From assembly GCA_016800925.1 (NCBI GenBank), contig JABCPU010000008.1, positions 310,001-374,000 of the forward strand: a DNA stretch of 64,000 bases. Reading direction: 5' to 3'. Origin of the DNA: Suillus spraguei. Lineage: Eukaryota; Basidiomycota; Agaricomycetes; Boletales; Suillaceae. The position numbers and the translations under genes are program-made. Shown here piece after piece: positions 45,374 through 59,038 of this stretch. Within the stretch, counting starts at the first letter, position 1, and the number at the start of each line of letters is the position of its first letter. The notes under the pieces are model-generated. The model was not told the origin of the DNA. It ran no database searches and was given only the letters and a program-made list of their open reading frames with translations.

Positions 45374-46950
45374 ATGCCCCTGCTGAATCGCTTACTTAGT
45401 CTTGCTGTGCTCGGTGTTTCCGCAGTCCCATCCGTGCTGTCCTTTACGCCGGGCTTTAACTATGGTTCCGAAAAAGTGCGAGGCGTCAATCTTGGTGGCT
45501 GGCTTGTCCTAGAGGTAAAGAACTCATACATATCGTGATATACCCTCTTTTAATTTGTATCCAGCCTTGGATCACCCCAAGTATATTCGAGAACACTAAT
45601 AACGTCAATATCGTTGATGAGTGGACCTTTGGCGAGTACCAGGACCACAACACTGCACAGACGGCTTTACAAAATCATTGGAACACTTGGATTACCGAAA
45701 GTGACTTTAAAGCCATTGCAGCAGCTGGGTATGGTCTAATCAATGCTCATCGAATTTCCTCTGAAATATCTTACAGCTTGAACCATGTTCGTCTCCCCAT
45801 CGGCTATTGGGCATTCGAGGTCGGGCCAGGAGAACCGTACATAAGTGGACAACAAGCCTATTTACAGAAGGCCATTACCTGGGCGTCGAACCACAACCTT
45901 AAGCTCATCATTGACTTGCATGGTGCCCCTGGGAGCCAGAACGGGTGAATCCAACAGTGACACCATGTCGGCATCACGTGCCGTGCTAATATTTCTTCAC
46001 AGTTTTGATAATTCTGGTCAAAGAATGTCATATCCAACATGGCAAAGTAACCAAACCAATATCGATAGGACAAAAACATTATCAAGACCATTATTTCTAT
46101 GGTCGATTCGGAGTACCAAACAGTGCCTATCATTGCACCATTGAATGAGTAAGTTGCCTTTATCCTGGTTCACTCTCAGCCGGATTGATGAGTTGTAGAC
46201 CTGCAGGATATGACGGTAGTACTATGCTTTCGGTCGTGAAGCAATATTGGCTGGACTCGTATGGGAACATTAGGCAAGCAGTTGGCCCTCGTCCTAATGT
46301 TGGCCAATAATGACTGAAATTTATAGATATCCTGAGGCCGGTTCATCCACACAAAGTAATACCGTTGAGCTCATTCATGATGCGTTCCAAGATCTCAGTT
46401 ATTGGAATGGTTTTATGACTTATGCCAATGGATACGAGGGTGTTGCAATGGACACTCACATCTACCAGATGTTTACAGACCAGGTATGTACCCATTTCGC
46501 CATGATGTAACAACGCATTTACAAGTTGAACAGCAAGTTGCCTACAACTATTCCCAGCACATCGCAGAGGCGTGCAGTCATGGGTCTAGTCTCGCCAACT
46601 TTGACTTGTGGGTAATTGTCGGTGAATGGACTCCTGCATCGACAGACTGCGCGAAATGGTTGAACGGTCGTGGCACCGGAGCACGCTATGACGGGACCTT
46701 GTCAAACACAACACCGGTCGGCAGCTGTACAGGCAAAACAGGCAGTGCTTCGTCGTTCAGTTCAGATTACAAGAACTTCATGCGCCAATACTGGGAAGCT
46801 CAGGTCATCTCCTACGAGAAAGGTAGTGGATGGATTCAATGGGCCTGGAAGGCTGAGAATGCGGACGATTGGAGTTACCAGGCAGGGTTGAGTAATGGAT
46901 GGATACCACAAAACCTGACTAACTTGGATTACCCGAACATTTGCGGTTGA
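45374..46950 (+). CDS. Exo-beta-1,3-glucanase (GH5), copy A, with one apparent frameshift
   Basis: Secreted wall glucanase related to yeast Exg1. The signal peptide is in MPLLNRLLSLAVLGVSAVPS. Domain order: [85 protein letters not shown] (acid/base Glu), EGVAMDTHIYQMF, FDLWVIVGEWTPAS (nucleophile Glu), ending LDYPNICG. Seven or so exons share positions with copy B. The exon covering 46011-46152 breaks: after NIDRTK the frame shifts by one base in an A5 run (46072-46076); one more A would restore IIKTIISMVDSEYQT and the acid/base motif. One intron (donor AG/GCAAGC, near 46273) is GC-AG. It is either a pseudogene or an indel error. Confidence 0.85.
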
Positions 46951-47953
46951 AAAACGGCAGTAATATACCAATGCCAGATAATCTATTGGCATTACAGCAG
47001 TAACCTATATATACCAGCATATACCCCGTACTTTGTCTCTTTTGCGTAATTCATGTTTCTGTGAACCCGTTGATAGTCCGGTGTGGTAAGTTGGTGTCGC
47101 CGGGGCCAGGCAAATGAAGAAAACTTTGCTTACTCTTGACTCTCGAGACGTCATTACCAGGATGTACTACATAATATGTACCACATACTCTCACCTTAAA
47201 CCCATCAGAACTTTAACTTACAACTGCACATTCCAAACTTCGATTCAGTAACTGAACAGTCCATTCTTAGTTCACCCCGAATATGAGCATCATGATCACG
47301 CGCACAACAACTTGAACTCGGATCACGGCTGCCGGCGGAGCCTCCGCGGCGCATCTCGATTCAGACTCACCTTTGGAGTTTACTAGACATTACTGCTGTG
47401 TCACGAGTTGGTTACGAGCAACTTGCGCGCAGCGCTCAGGATGCATTTCTCCCAGGTTCAAGTGTGCGACAAATTAACAATCCAAGTCCAAGTCCGCGTG
47501 CCATATACTACGCGTATCTCTTTGTCTAGGAGGGCGATGGCAATAGCTTTTCTGCAACTTGCATTCTGATCCTAGGACGATCCAACCCGGCGTCCAAAAT
47601 GATCCTCGCGTGAAGCATAATCGTGTGATCCCCGTGCCATTCCATGGACGCATTCTCCATTCGATCACAATACCTTACTTCTCATAGGTTTACTAAAGCG
47701 GCGTTCTGTACCCGTGCTCTGGCCTGGGGATCCAAATACCGGTATCACAGGAACAGCAGCTACAGTGGAATCTCAGCCTGCGCACGAAAAAGTTCATGCC
47801 GCCGACATCATGCTGAGCACATGCGGAGGTTGAGTGCACTTTTTGCAGATATTATAAGCAGCCTTCTCTGCTTCTTGCCAGCTCTATTTAATAATACCCG
47901 AAGTCGATGGAGCAGCCATGAAATCCCAATAAAATGCGGCTCAGCCTGGTTTG
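46951..47953. other. No gene recognised (about 1 kb)
   Basis: Spacer between the tandem glucanase genes. Short frames only. A small GC-rich inverted repeat (gcggag/ctccgc) lies near 47337-47350. A TATA-like tattataagc at about 47850 may serve copy B. Confidence 0.5.
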
Positions 47954-49546
<1,593 letters not shown>

Positions 49547-50935
49547 ACATACCTGCTCACTTTGGTAAATTCTTCCTTGCTCTTTTCTATTTATTATTGT
49601 TCATGACTGTCCGACCATCTATATACCCAGTTTTCGAAGGATCCTGTACTCTGACATAGTCACAATTGTCTACCATTTGTAGGGCCGAACCATTTGTTTG
49701 TTTCCGTGGAAGTAATTCACTCCCATGTGCGGACTCTACACCTGTGCTCTGCCCCACCACTGGGCCCAAACCTCCCTGTTGGTGTGGGCAAGCTTGGAAG
49801 TCAGTCCCATGTCTGTTCATGAGGTACTTCCAAAATTCCTGAAGCCGGTCATCCTTACTACGTCCTCCGACCCTCATATTTGGATTGGTTGTGCTGCGGT
49901 CCTAACCCCTGGCCTAGACTCCTCTGCATATACATATGACACGTTATGCGCGCTTCGACGCAGTATAGATGTTCTACTACCAATGTGGGATCATCGAGAG
50001 CGCTAAGTTGCTTGCAAGGAAAAAGCAATGATCATGAAAGACATATGTGGTGCTGCTCCCTGCAGGTTTATGGATTCGACATTGCATACGAAGTATTATA
50101 ATCGTACGGCGAGACAGTGTGATCATGGCCGGATTCAGTTGGCTCCAGACTTCACGCTGTACTATTGATGCTGCGCTACAGCACTTCTTCATGCTGATTG
50201 TTCCACGCACTGATGAATACAAGCACTCATCAGCACTCGGACTCGGAAAGCAACGAGGCTCACACAGGTACTATGTAGTTTGAACAAGCCTGAATCAAGG
50301 CTCGTCAATAGCTGTGCTTGCTCCCACCATGGGATACGAAACAGCACGAACACGGCTCATGTTTTACAAACTATCTATGGGTCCACATTAATACCTGTAA
50401 TCGCTGCCGTCGTATTGCTCACCAGCTATGCTGCAGGATAGCCTTACGGGTGCTATCGCCACCCAATTGGCGCAATGATATGGCAATATCACGACTCACG
50501 AGTTTGATCCATTCGCATAGCCTGTGGTGGACAACGGGCGCGGGCTCATTGTGTGTTGTTAGGGTCTTCACACGCACGGACAAAACGAAGCAATTGACTT
50601 GATTATGCAGGATACACTATCAAGTTTAGAGTCGCTGCTGGAGACCCATGTGGAGCGATTGAGTTGAATCGTTGGGTCCGAGGCGTACCGTAACCACACT
50701 ACAATGAAACTCGTCAGAAGTAAACAAGCCATGAAGTCAGTACGATACCTAGTATCGACTAAACTGTTGCATACGAAGTTATCATCATGAGCACGCCATG
50801 GCTAGAATTATTGATTGACATCACTTTACTTTGTCAAGACACACCTCATATGTATGTGTGATGAAATAACTTGTTGCAATGACGTTAGCTAGAACTAGGT
50901 ACCGAAAACATGCAGTGATCTAAGCGTTCAAACCT
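49547..50935. other. No gene recognised (about 1.39 kb)
   Basis: Between glucanase B (plus) and alpha-MPP (minus), which converge here. The longest frame (49725-50006 plus, 93 codons) has no domain or splice context. No repeats were seen. Confidence 0.45.
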
Positions 50936-52631
50936 TCATGCTCCTGCGACACCATATTTTTTAAGCGTCGCCTTCCAATCTCCTATATCCCCGCGCCCCA
51001 TCGTCAAGATCGTGGCCTTGTTTCCAGACGAAGGTGCGAATAGTCTAGTAGCGACGCGGCGCACGCAGTCAGGAGTCACCTTGTCTATGGCCGCGGTCAT
51101 ATCAGTCACAGGAATCTTCCGACCGTGGACAAGCAACTAGATTAACATGTAAGTATGCGGGCATGTCAACAATAAAAGTTTGTCATACTTGTCGGCCAAG
51201 ATCCTCCACCTCCACTGCCCGACTCTCGAGAGCCATCATCAGGCTCGATTTAAGCTGATTCTTAGCACGCTCAAGCTCAACTTTGGCAACAGATTGGTAT
51301 ATGAGCAGGCTAAGCTGATTGGCCAGGTGGGGCAGCATCTGTGCAGGAGTGTTGCCTCTCTGACCGGGAGCATTGGGGACGAATGAAGCAAAGACGCCAA
51401 AGAGCGAGGAATCCGTGTAAATGTGATGGAAGGAAGCACAATGGTCGATTTGGGTGTAGTGGTTCAGGATATGCGTGTAAAGTCGGGAGTACATGCCCTT
51501 GCCAGGACCACCTGCAAGAATTTAAATAAAGCGTGTGGCGCAGGAAAGTAATTGCTCACCAGCTGAGAAACTCCCACCACCTCCAAGGAGGACTTGCATA
51601 GTGGCAAGGGCATATATGTCATCGTCATGAATACCTACACCCTCAAAGGCAAGGTACAGTTGATCGAACTCCGTGGTACTCGGGATGTGATGGATGCCAC
51701 CAACGTAATTAGAGTGAGGGTTCAGTGGAGGAAGTGGTGGCTCAGTAGGCAGGGGTGTAGGGTACAGATATGTTGATGCAGCACGAGTTAATGACTTGTA
51801 GAGCGAGGGTGAGGACGAGGGAAGTAAGTGGGGTGGTACATTTTGAGTGGCTAACGGCTGAAGTGACGAAACTGATGGCGTTGGTGCTGATTTGAGAGAT
51901 GAAAAATATTTATCAGCCAACTCCACTAGCCGTTCGTGATGCATCCCAGCACCAGCAATCACCATCCTCTCCGGGCGGTACCAGTTTGTAATGCAGTCCC
52001 GAAGTAGGTCTCCAGTAATTGCGTCTATTTGCTCTTCTGGGCATAAGAGGGGATTCCCAAGTGTTTTCCTGCCGTATGCAACTTCGTGTAAGACCTCTGG
52101 TAGAATCATCTCGGGCTTCTGACTAATTTCTCGAATCTCGTAACGAGCGGCATCTCTCTGGGCATCGAGTTCATCGGGTAGAAATGCGGAATTCAAGATG
52201 GTGTCTGATATGAGCGAAAGCGCGAGAGGGGTAGCTTGGTCGAAGTTGGACGATTGGTACATAATGGATTCGCGTGACGAAGAGCACATGATTTGGCCAC
52301 CAAGCTTGTCCATTGCAGTCGCTATATCTTCCGTGGAGCGAGAACTGGTAGTCTGAGCAATAGAGAGCGGTGAACACCGACATTAATACCACCTGAAGTT
52401 ACACACCTTAAAAGCCATCCTGTCCAGGAAATGGCTAACGCCCGAGGTCGACGAGTCTTCATACCTGGATCCAGCATCCACGTAGAGTCCAACGGATGAA
52501 AAATGACCGGGAGTCGACTCAGTAGCAACTCTGATCTTATTGGGCAGAGTGGTAATCTGCAATGGAGGGTTCACTGCTTGTGAAAATTGCCGTTGGCTGC
52601 GGCGGACAAGCGACGTTGTTGCCCTCCGCAT
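50936..52631 (-). CDS. MAS2: Mitochondrial processing peptidase, alpha subunit
   Basis: Substrate-recognition subunit of the matrix protease that removes import presequences. Start MRRATTSLVRRSQRQFSQAV, itself an arginine-rich mitochondrial presequence (ATG 52631; the open frame runs to 52646 only by a TTG). Family order: ITTLPNKIRVATESTPGHFS, VGLYVDAGSRYE, VSHFLDRMAFKTT, QRDAARYEIREISQKPEMIL, ERMVIAGAGMHHERLVELAD, the glycine-rich loop VLLGGGGSFSAG/GPGKGMYS, and TRLFAPSSGNKATILTMGRG. The HFLDR replaces the HxxEH metal site of the beta subunit, as expected for alpha. Four to five exons. The Ser/Pro insert around 51760-51890 is longer than I expect in yeast. Confidence 0.95.
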
Positions 52632-52718
52632 GGTGAGTAAAGTCAAAGGTTAAAAATCGCCGAAGCGGCCTAATATTAAAATGGGATCATAATTACGTAA
52701 AATTGCGAGCAAAAAGCA

Positions 52719-52789
52719 GACCCCACCGTGGTTCGAACACGGGACCGCACGATCTGCAATCGTATGCTCTACCACTGAGCTATGGAGTC
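52719..52789 (-). tRNA. tRNA-Cys (GCA)
   Basis: On the minus strand GACTCCA/TGGGGTC pair as acceptor (one G-T). D-arm TAGCTCAGTGGTAGAGCA; anticodon arm TACGA-TTGCAGA-TCGTG with anticodon GCA; T-arm CCGTG-TTCGAAC-CACGG. No intron; 71 nt plus discriminator. A standard cloverleaf. Confidence 0.95.
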
Positions 52790-54128
52790 CTGTATCATGC
52801 CGACAAATGTAATCAGCCAAGTATACATACAAAGTTACGCTCGCGTACTATATAGTACATCAATAACTCGTCTTTTTAATTTTTGACACTGCTTTCGGAA
52901 TCACTCGTCAAAGTCGCTCGATGGTATCATATAGGGTTATACGGATACTATTGACAAACCTATATCTGGTTCATTCGGGAACGTTGACAATGTGCCATGG
53001 CCCAGTTTAAGGCGAGCAGACCAGTTTTTCGAGTCGAAAGAATTTGTGGTCTAGCACTTCTTTCGCGAAGGACATACCAATACTATAAATACACAGATGA
53101 CAATTCAAACGCGTCTAGACCTCAGAGTCGCCACAAGCCATTCATCGAAAGACTGCATCCATGTGCTAAGACTAGCAGTAAAGAGGAAAACGCAGACTCG
53201 CCACGTCAACATCGAGTATCCACGTACTGAACTTGTGCTACGCCAATCTGGTATTCTGACAGGACATGATCTGGTCTAGCGGGGTTATATGAAGGGTCCC
53301 CTCTATCCTTCCAACACGGAGAACTGGAGAAGGCATCTTAATCATCATGGCGACCATTACGGCTTGTGGGGAATTCTGGATCGGCAAGAAAAACTTGAAA
53401 TCATTGGGAAAGGGCCGTGTAGAAATATCAGGGGATACTACAGATTCAGATGTGTCCATTCCAGGAGCGGATTTACATGCAACTTGAGAGCTGGCAAGCA
53501 CAGATACAGGCTGTCAAATATCAGACGTTACATGTGACATAACCTCAGCTCGACACACACCTGAACACTTGACCATTCAGATTGATCTATACTCGCGGCT
53601 TCCTGGGTCGGTGAGGGAAGTCTCATCCAAGTCCCGCAGAACACCAGAGGTATCGATGTTCTACCTCCATGTACCTCGTTGTCCTCCGCGGATTCTATCT
53701 GCACATTCAAAGCTCTACCGAAGAGCGCAGCGCATAGAGCGCGGAGTGCACCACGCACACATAACACAATACAGTGGAGTGCACCCCACAAAACTGCTGT
53801 GTAGCACGGGCAAAAAAGGGTTGCCAGGAGGATCGTAGCAAAAAGACCGCCACAGCTGACGAATTTGCCGTGGGCACAGGACGTATCGTCCGTGGAGGAG
53901 GGGGTGGGGGTGGGGGTGGAAGTGGTGGTGGAGGAAACATTGGGATGACACTCCTGAAACAAACTGCTATCTTGAAGTTGACAAAGTAATTTCCAGTTGA
54001 TCCATGCGTGGGCACCTACTATATATACCACATAAAAAGGGGCTTCGGATTTAAATGTTTGCTGAGGTTCATACAATACGATACCTTCCATTAACCTATG
54101 ATGTATAGTCTATGTATGATGAATGAAT
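52790..54128. other. No gene recognised (about 1.34 kb)
   Basis: Between tRNA-Cys and the 3' end of mitochondrial EF-Ts. Two longer frames (52997-53230 plus, 53528-54091 minus) show no family features; the minus one reads through a G/T-rich tract as Pro/Thr runs and looks like a chance frame. Confidence 0.45.
53894..53919 (+). other. G-rich tract, possible G-quadruplex
   Basis: The plus strand shows runs of five G separated by single T (gggggtgggggtggggg) with GG runs on both sides. Three perfect G5 tracts with one-base loops plus flanking GG could form a quadruplex on the plus strand. No associated gene was found. Confidence 0.6.
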
Positions 54129-55174
54129 CTATCCAATGACATCGCCTACATTCCATTTGGCAAACTCCAGGACTTCAACACCTCCCTCTTCGCCATCCTG
54201 CACAAGGCCTTGTCGTTTACTCCAGTTCTCTATGGCCATCCGTACTGGCTCATTTGCACTCTCCCCTCCGAGCATCATAAACGGTTGGTTGTATAGTGCC
54301 GTCTCATCACCGTGCGATGACTTAATCAGGCAAGTGTCAAAACCAGCGATTTGCCGTGCAAGTGCACGTTCAAGTCGCTCGAGATCTTTGACGAAGGTGT
54401 CATTCTGAAGGCGGTGTGCAAGCTCCGGAGATTTAAGAGCGATTATAGCCAAGGACCCAATGCGACCCTGAGGAGCGGAGCCCACCGATCCGTGCAGATA
54501 GGACGCGAGGCGCAGGCCAAGGTTGGGAGACTCCAAAAACGGGTTTTGCACGACCGTCACAGCTCTCTTCAGGGAAACCTTCTCACCCACTTTGGCGATG
54601 AGGTCTCTAATAGAGCTTGACACTGTAGATGACGAGTGGGATGAGGGATTGTTTTGAGATAATAGGGGGGCATCGTTCAGAATGTCCAGCGAACAAGATC
54701 TGATGATAGTCGAAGAGTCAGTTGGTTCCGTGATAAATGCGGCGGTATGAGCTATATCTGCCGCTAATTGACCGAATAGGGTATTTCTTCCGACAAAATC
54801 TGTTTCACAGTTTAATTCAACCATGGCTGCCCGTATACCACCGCCCCCCAAGGCTGTTTTCCCCCTGCTTCCTCAGATAGTATGCAGACACTAACGAGCC
54901 CTTCCCGAGTCTCCCGAGACTGGACGTTCGCGGCCTTTTTTATGCCCGACGCTGCGAGATCATTTTTCACCCATTCGAGGGCTTGTTGTATGTCGTTATT
55001 AGTTTGACTGAGGGCTTCTCGTGCTTTTGAGATCGAGACCTCCGTCAGTTTGCGCAGCTGCGCGACGTGCTGCAGGGAAGGCTTGGATGGAGCAGTGGAA
55101 TAATACGACTGGCAAACGCGCGAGAGCCTCGATGCATGAAACGGTTTCGATGAGCGAAGAAATTGGGCTATCAT
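54129..55174 (-). CDS. TSF1: Mitochondrial elongation factor Ts
   Basis: Nucleotide-exchange factor for mitochondrial EF-Tu. Start MIAQFLRSSKPFHASRLSR, an Arg/Ser-rich presequence ending near YYSTAP. A UBA-like domain follows (LQHVAQLRKLTEVSISKARE ALSQTNNDIQQALEWVKND), then the core: IRAAMVELNCETDFVGRNTL, FGQLAADIAHTAAF, VGEKVSLKRAVTV, LASYLHGSVGSAPQGRIGSL, ending FAKWNVGDVIG. The two halves lie in frames one base apart at a G5A4 run (54857-54865 in plus coordinates). Either one base is missing there, or a 38-nt intron is removed; the missing base gives the more natural protein. Divergent from NAF1. Confidence 0.92.
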
Positions 55175-55311
55175 CGTAAAAGGGTATCAATGAACGAGAA
55201 GGGTTCAACTTCTATTGCAAAATTTTGCGAGGCGCGACTAGGAACGCTCACGTGACGTCAGAATTTCTCGTTTTGGAACACTGTCCTGTTTTCCTGTCAC
55301 GGTCGTTCATC
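55175..55311. promoter_or_regulatory. Divergent promoter of TSF1 and NAF1
   Basis: Only 137 bp separate the two start codons (55174 minus, 55312 plus), so both genes share the region. It contains tcacgtgacgtca at about 55250, a palindromic CACGTG core next to a TGACGTCA core, so E-box and CRE-like sites overlap there. Confidence 0.65.
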
Positions 55312-57185
55312 ATGGATTTTCAGTTCAAAGTCCCCGAGTCGATCCCTCAGGATATACTCCTTATTCAAGAAATTGTCGGAGTGATCCCTCCACCTAAAGA
55401 AGATATCTGGAAGGATGTCCACAAGTCTGCAGACTCGAGCGATGATTCTATCGCAAGCTCATCCAGCGAGATTGGCAGTGAGGACGAGGTTGAAGCCGGC
55501 TTAATGGTTCCAGAGGAGGAATCTTCCAAACTTACACCTGTTTTGTGAGTCCCTTAACACTATAGGTCAGCTGACATTTTGAGACTATCACCAGGCCAGG
55601 ATCACCCAAGTCAGATTCAAGCTCAGACTCTGATTCCTCTGATTCTGATTCCGAGTCAGACGGGAATGAAACTACTGATGAGGCAGGAGATAAAAATGCG
55701 TTGAACCCTCGAAAACCACAGATTGATGTGGACGATGACGAGGAGTCATGCGCTACAGGTGGTGCATCATATGTACAGACCAAAAATGAAATTGTTGAGA
55801 CAGACATCGTTGTCCCTTCTGTATCAGAAGTCGGACTCGAAGAAGTATTGGAGAAAGTTGGCGAAGTGATGAACATTATTGGGAACGTAGTAATTGTGAA
55901 AGGGCTTCCTGCTGAATCCTCTAGAGCTGCGTCTGAAAAGGCACTAGATGTCGAGACATTACTTGTCTTTGACGATCGACAAGTTCTCGGACATGTGCGT
56001 ATTTTGCATTCTTAGGACATCTCTTCTGACCTGATGCAGGTATATGAGACATTCGGGCCCACTTCCCAGCCCTTGTATCAAATAAAATTCAACCAGAGCT
56101 ACCCGCTGGATACTGAGAAGATTCGAGTCGCTCGCGAAGTTTACCATATACCGCAACGAAGTAATTTCGTCTTCATGGAATACCTTAAAAAGCTTCGCGG
56201 CAGTGACGCAAGTAACATTCATGATGAGGAGCCCGGTGAAGATGAAATGGAGTTCTCAGACGACGAACAAGAAGTCGCATTCAAGCAGACACGGAAGAAA
56301 AAGTATGTGTATGCACTCAAACAGATTTTCATTCTCATTCATTTTCGGCAGACGCAGCATGTCTGTGACATCGTCTCGCCGGACAACACCTACGCCGTCG
56401 CAATCTCACTACAACGATGATATTGATAAAATTTTCTACGGTGCAAACCCATACGACGCCCATGGCCCATATGACGATGGGTACCGGGTTGCTGGGCCGT
56501 CACGTCCAGCACCCATTCCATATGACGACCCATATGCCGACGAGGCCAAGGTGGACATTTTGAAGTATGAAGAAGATTTGAGCAGCCCTTCCACTGAGGT
56601 TCGTCTGTCCGATAGGAAAGCCGAGGGTAATTTCAGAGACAGCAGAGGATGGGGCCGGGGGCGTGGTAGAGGTCACGATAGAGGTGGAGGGGCTAGTGAT
56701 CGTGGAAGGGGTCGTGGACGTGGGCGGCAAGATCGTGGACGACGTTCGTGGGGAGAATCCAGATGGTCTCAACAAAACCCTACTGCTCCTTCGATGGAAT
56801 TGTACAATACAAGCACCTCCATCGCTCTGTCACCCACATTTGACGAGGTGGAGCGCGTAATAGGTCAACCGATCGGAATCCCCGGATATTCTTCACAGCC
56901 TTTCTGACTCCACCAATGTGGGGTTATCAGCCAGGTAATTTCCAAGGTCACCAATTTGGACAACAACAACAACAACAGCAGCAGCAGCAATCCGTACAGC
57001 CACACATCAATCCTCGTTTTGCGTCCGCATTTGGAATCAATGGTCCTTCGGCATGGTTTGGGAGCCAGGAAGCTCAGTTCAACTCTTATCAGGCGCAACA
57101 GCCTTCTCAACCCTGGACGAGTCAGTGGTTGGTGCATGGGCGGGAGCATGAAAATGCGGAGAGCGATGCGTACGCACCAAACTAG
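55312..57185 (+). CDS. NAF1: H/ACA snoRNP assembly factor Naf1
   Basis: Nuclear shuttle needed to assemble H/ACA snoRNPs and telomerase-type RNPs; replaced by Gar1 in mature particles. Start MDFQFKVPESIPQDI; acidic Ser-rich region; then the Gar1/Naf1 core: EVMNIIGNVVIVKGLPAES, LDVETLLVFDDRQVLGHVYE, FGPTSQPLYQIKFNQ and VYHIPQRSNFVFMEYLKK. Next come an acidic stretch, an RGG/RGR tail (GWGRGRGRGHDRGG and similar), and a Gln run near 56959-56992 before WGYQPGNFQ. The last exon is one base out of frame: at 56901-56903 a T3 run would need T4 to join SSQPF to LTPPMWGY. With the break the protein ends at SSQPF (56907). Four to five exons. Confidence 0.92.
56957..56993 (+). repeat. CAA/CAG trinucleotide tract (polyglutamine)
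   Basis: About eleven consecutive Gln codons, first CAA then CAG, within the last exon of NAF1. Such tracts vary easily in length. It lies in the low-complexity C-terminal tail, away from the folded core. Confidence 0.85.
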
Positions 57186-57588
57186 TAGGTTCAAGTTTCA
57201 TCCATCCCTATACTTGGCAGGTTCCTTCAATTGCATATTTGACGGTATTCATGCCTGTGAACTTGCCCAGAGTCACTATGTCATAATGTAAGCACGATCG
57301 TGCCAGTAGCGAATAATGCAAGTCGCCCGCTGAAGTTTCCCATCCCTTGGCTTGAGCGTGCGTACTTTGTCTGTGCTTCCTTCTAGTTCACAGTGCAACG
57401 TTACTGTTCTTAAAATGCACCCCACGTTCGCTTTGGGAATTGGTATTCTGGTTGTATTTCACATTCTTTTTTAAGGCGTTTGTAACACGACAAGCCGGGG
57501 CCGGTCAAACCTTGCTTCCCGAAACTTCCTTCGTGGTACATAAATACACAGGCAGCTGCAGTCCTTTCCCTCCTTCAAGTTGTCCAAA
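57186..57588. other. Promoter of the RNase T2 gene, no other gene (403 bp)
   Basis: Contains a TATA-like acataaataca at about 57538-57548, some 45 bp before the ATG, and a pyrimidine-rich stretch just ahead of the start, both common in strongly expressed fungal secreted-protein genes. Confidence 0.55.
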
Positions 57589-58902
57589 ATGTCCGTCTCA
57601 TCGCTTGTCCTGTCGTCCCTCCTCGGAGTGTCCTACACCAACCCGACGAACTTCTTCCAGAGCTCTAGCGGCTCAGGCTGCGGAACTTCTGGTCCCATAT
57701 CGTGCCAAAATGCGAACACACCCGCCGCTGATACCTGTTGTTATGAAAGTCCTGGAGTACGTCCCTGTTCTGATCTCAGTCGCTGACAATCGCCCTAACT
57801 AGCTCCAGGGTCTGATCCTGCAGACGCAAGTTCGTTCATTTTCCCTTGTCCTTGTTTAACACGTGGAGCCGGAGATAACTTCTTTCAGCTTTGGGACACA
57901 GATGTCGCTGGTAGTCCCGAGAACAGTTGGACCATCCATGGTACGTAATTGATGGCGTCCTTACTTTGTTCTGACATGAGGAATTTAGGTCTGTGGCCTG
58001 ATAAGTAAGTCACAGTAGCTGGACTACCGGGGTGCAGAATTTGAATGTATCGTAGCTGCGACGGCACTTACATTGAGAACTGTGATCCCTCTCGTGATTA
58101 CAAGGACATCGCCGGGGTCAGCTAGTCTCTTCGATATCAAGACACCCTAGCTCAATTCCCCACAGCTACTCGAATCCCAGGGTGCATCGTCTACGTTGGA
58201 CTTCATGCAGCAGTATTGGCTTAACGATGATAACACTAACGAGGAATTCTGGGAGGTGCGCGAGACTCAATGTCTCCATTTCATTCAAACGCTTATTGTC
58301 GAGCGTTATAGCACGAGTGGGCTACGCACGGCACATGCTACAGGTACAAAGACCGGAATTTTGATGTGTATTCATTTAACCTTTTTCAGCACATTAAACG
58401 TCGATTGCCTTCCCAGCGACAGTCCTACGGGCGCCGAGGTAAGTAGGCGTGATCTATGGAAGTATCTGCCCTGAGTGCTATTATTATGCAAGGCCGTGGC
58501 ATTCTTTGAGACTGTCGTGAGACTCTTCCAGACCCTCCCCACGTATGACTGGCTTGCTCAGGCTGGCATCACTCCGTCATACAGTGAGACTTACTCGCTT
58601 TCGGACTTGCTGTCGGCTCTCGAAACTGGCTCTGGAGGAGTACGTTTCATATTTTGCTCAAAATATATCTTCGTAACGTTTATTTCCCAGTACACTCCCG
58701 CTTTGACATGCACTCGATCGCACAAACTCAGCTCGATTAGCTGGTACTTCAATCTCCAGGGTTCTGTCATTGATGGCGAATTCATCCCGATAAGTACGTG
58801 GCATGTATCAGTGGCGGACCGACCGTTAATGTCCTTCCAGACACCCCCAAGGATTCTTCTTGCCCGTCGAGTGGCATCAAGTACCTTCCCAAAGAAGGAT
58901 AA
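57589..58902 (+). CDS. Secreted ribonuclease T2
   Basis: Endoribonuclease of the T2/Rh family, secreted or vacuolar. Start MSVSSLVLSSLLGVSY (signal peptide), then CGTSGPISCQN and DTCCYESPG. About ten small exons follow: GLILQTQ, LWDTDVAGSPENSWTIHG, then LWPD/NCDGTYIENC (active-site motif I, HGLWP, split by an intron), SSTLDFMQQYWLNDD, FWE/HEWATHGTCY (active-site motif II, on its own 35-nt exon at about 58316-58345), DCLPSDSPTGAEAVAFFETV, LFQTLPTYDWLAQAGITPS, WYFNLQGSVIDGEFIPI, and SSCPSSGIKYLPKEG, stop 58900-58902. Both catalytic His motifs and the Cys pattern are intact. Confidence 0.93.
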
Positions 58903-59038
58903 TGCCAATCAAGAACGAGTTCACTAGCAACAGAGAGAAATATTCTCTGATGGACCAAACAAACTCTATAATTGTACATAGCTTCTTGATCGTTTGGACT
59001 TCCATCTTGTCAGTGATAGCCTACTACATAGTGATAAC

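Noticed and set aside
53528..54091. 187-codon minus-strand frame with Thr/Pro runs and a Cys-rich hydrophobic segment
   Set aside because: Its most striking part is the translation of a simple G/T-rich tract, and no family or splice context supports it.
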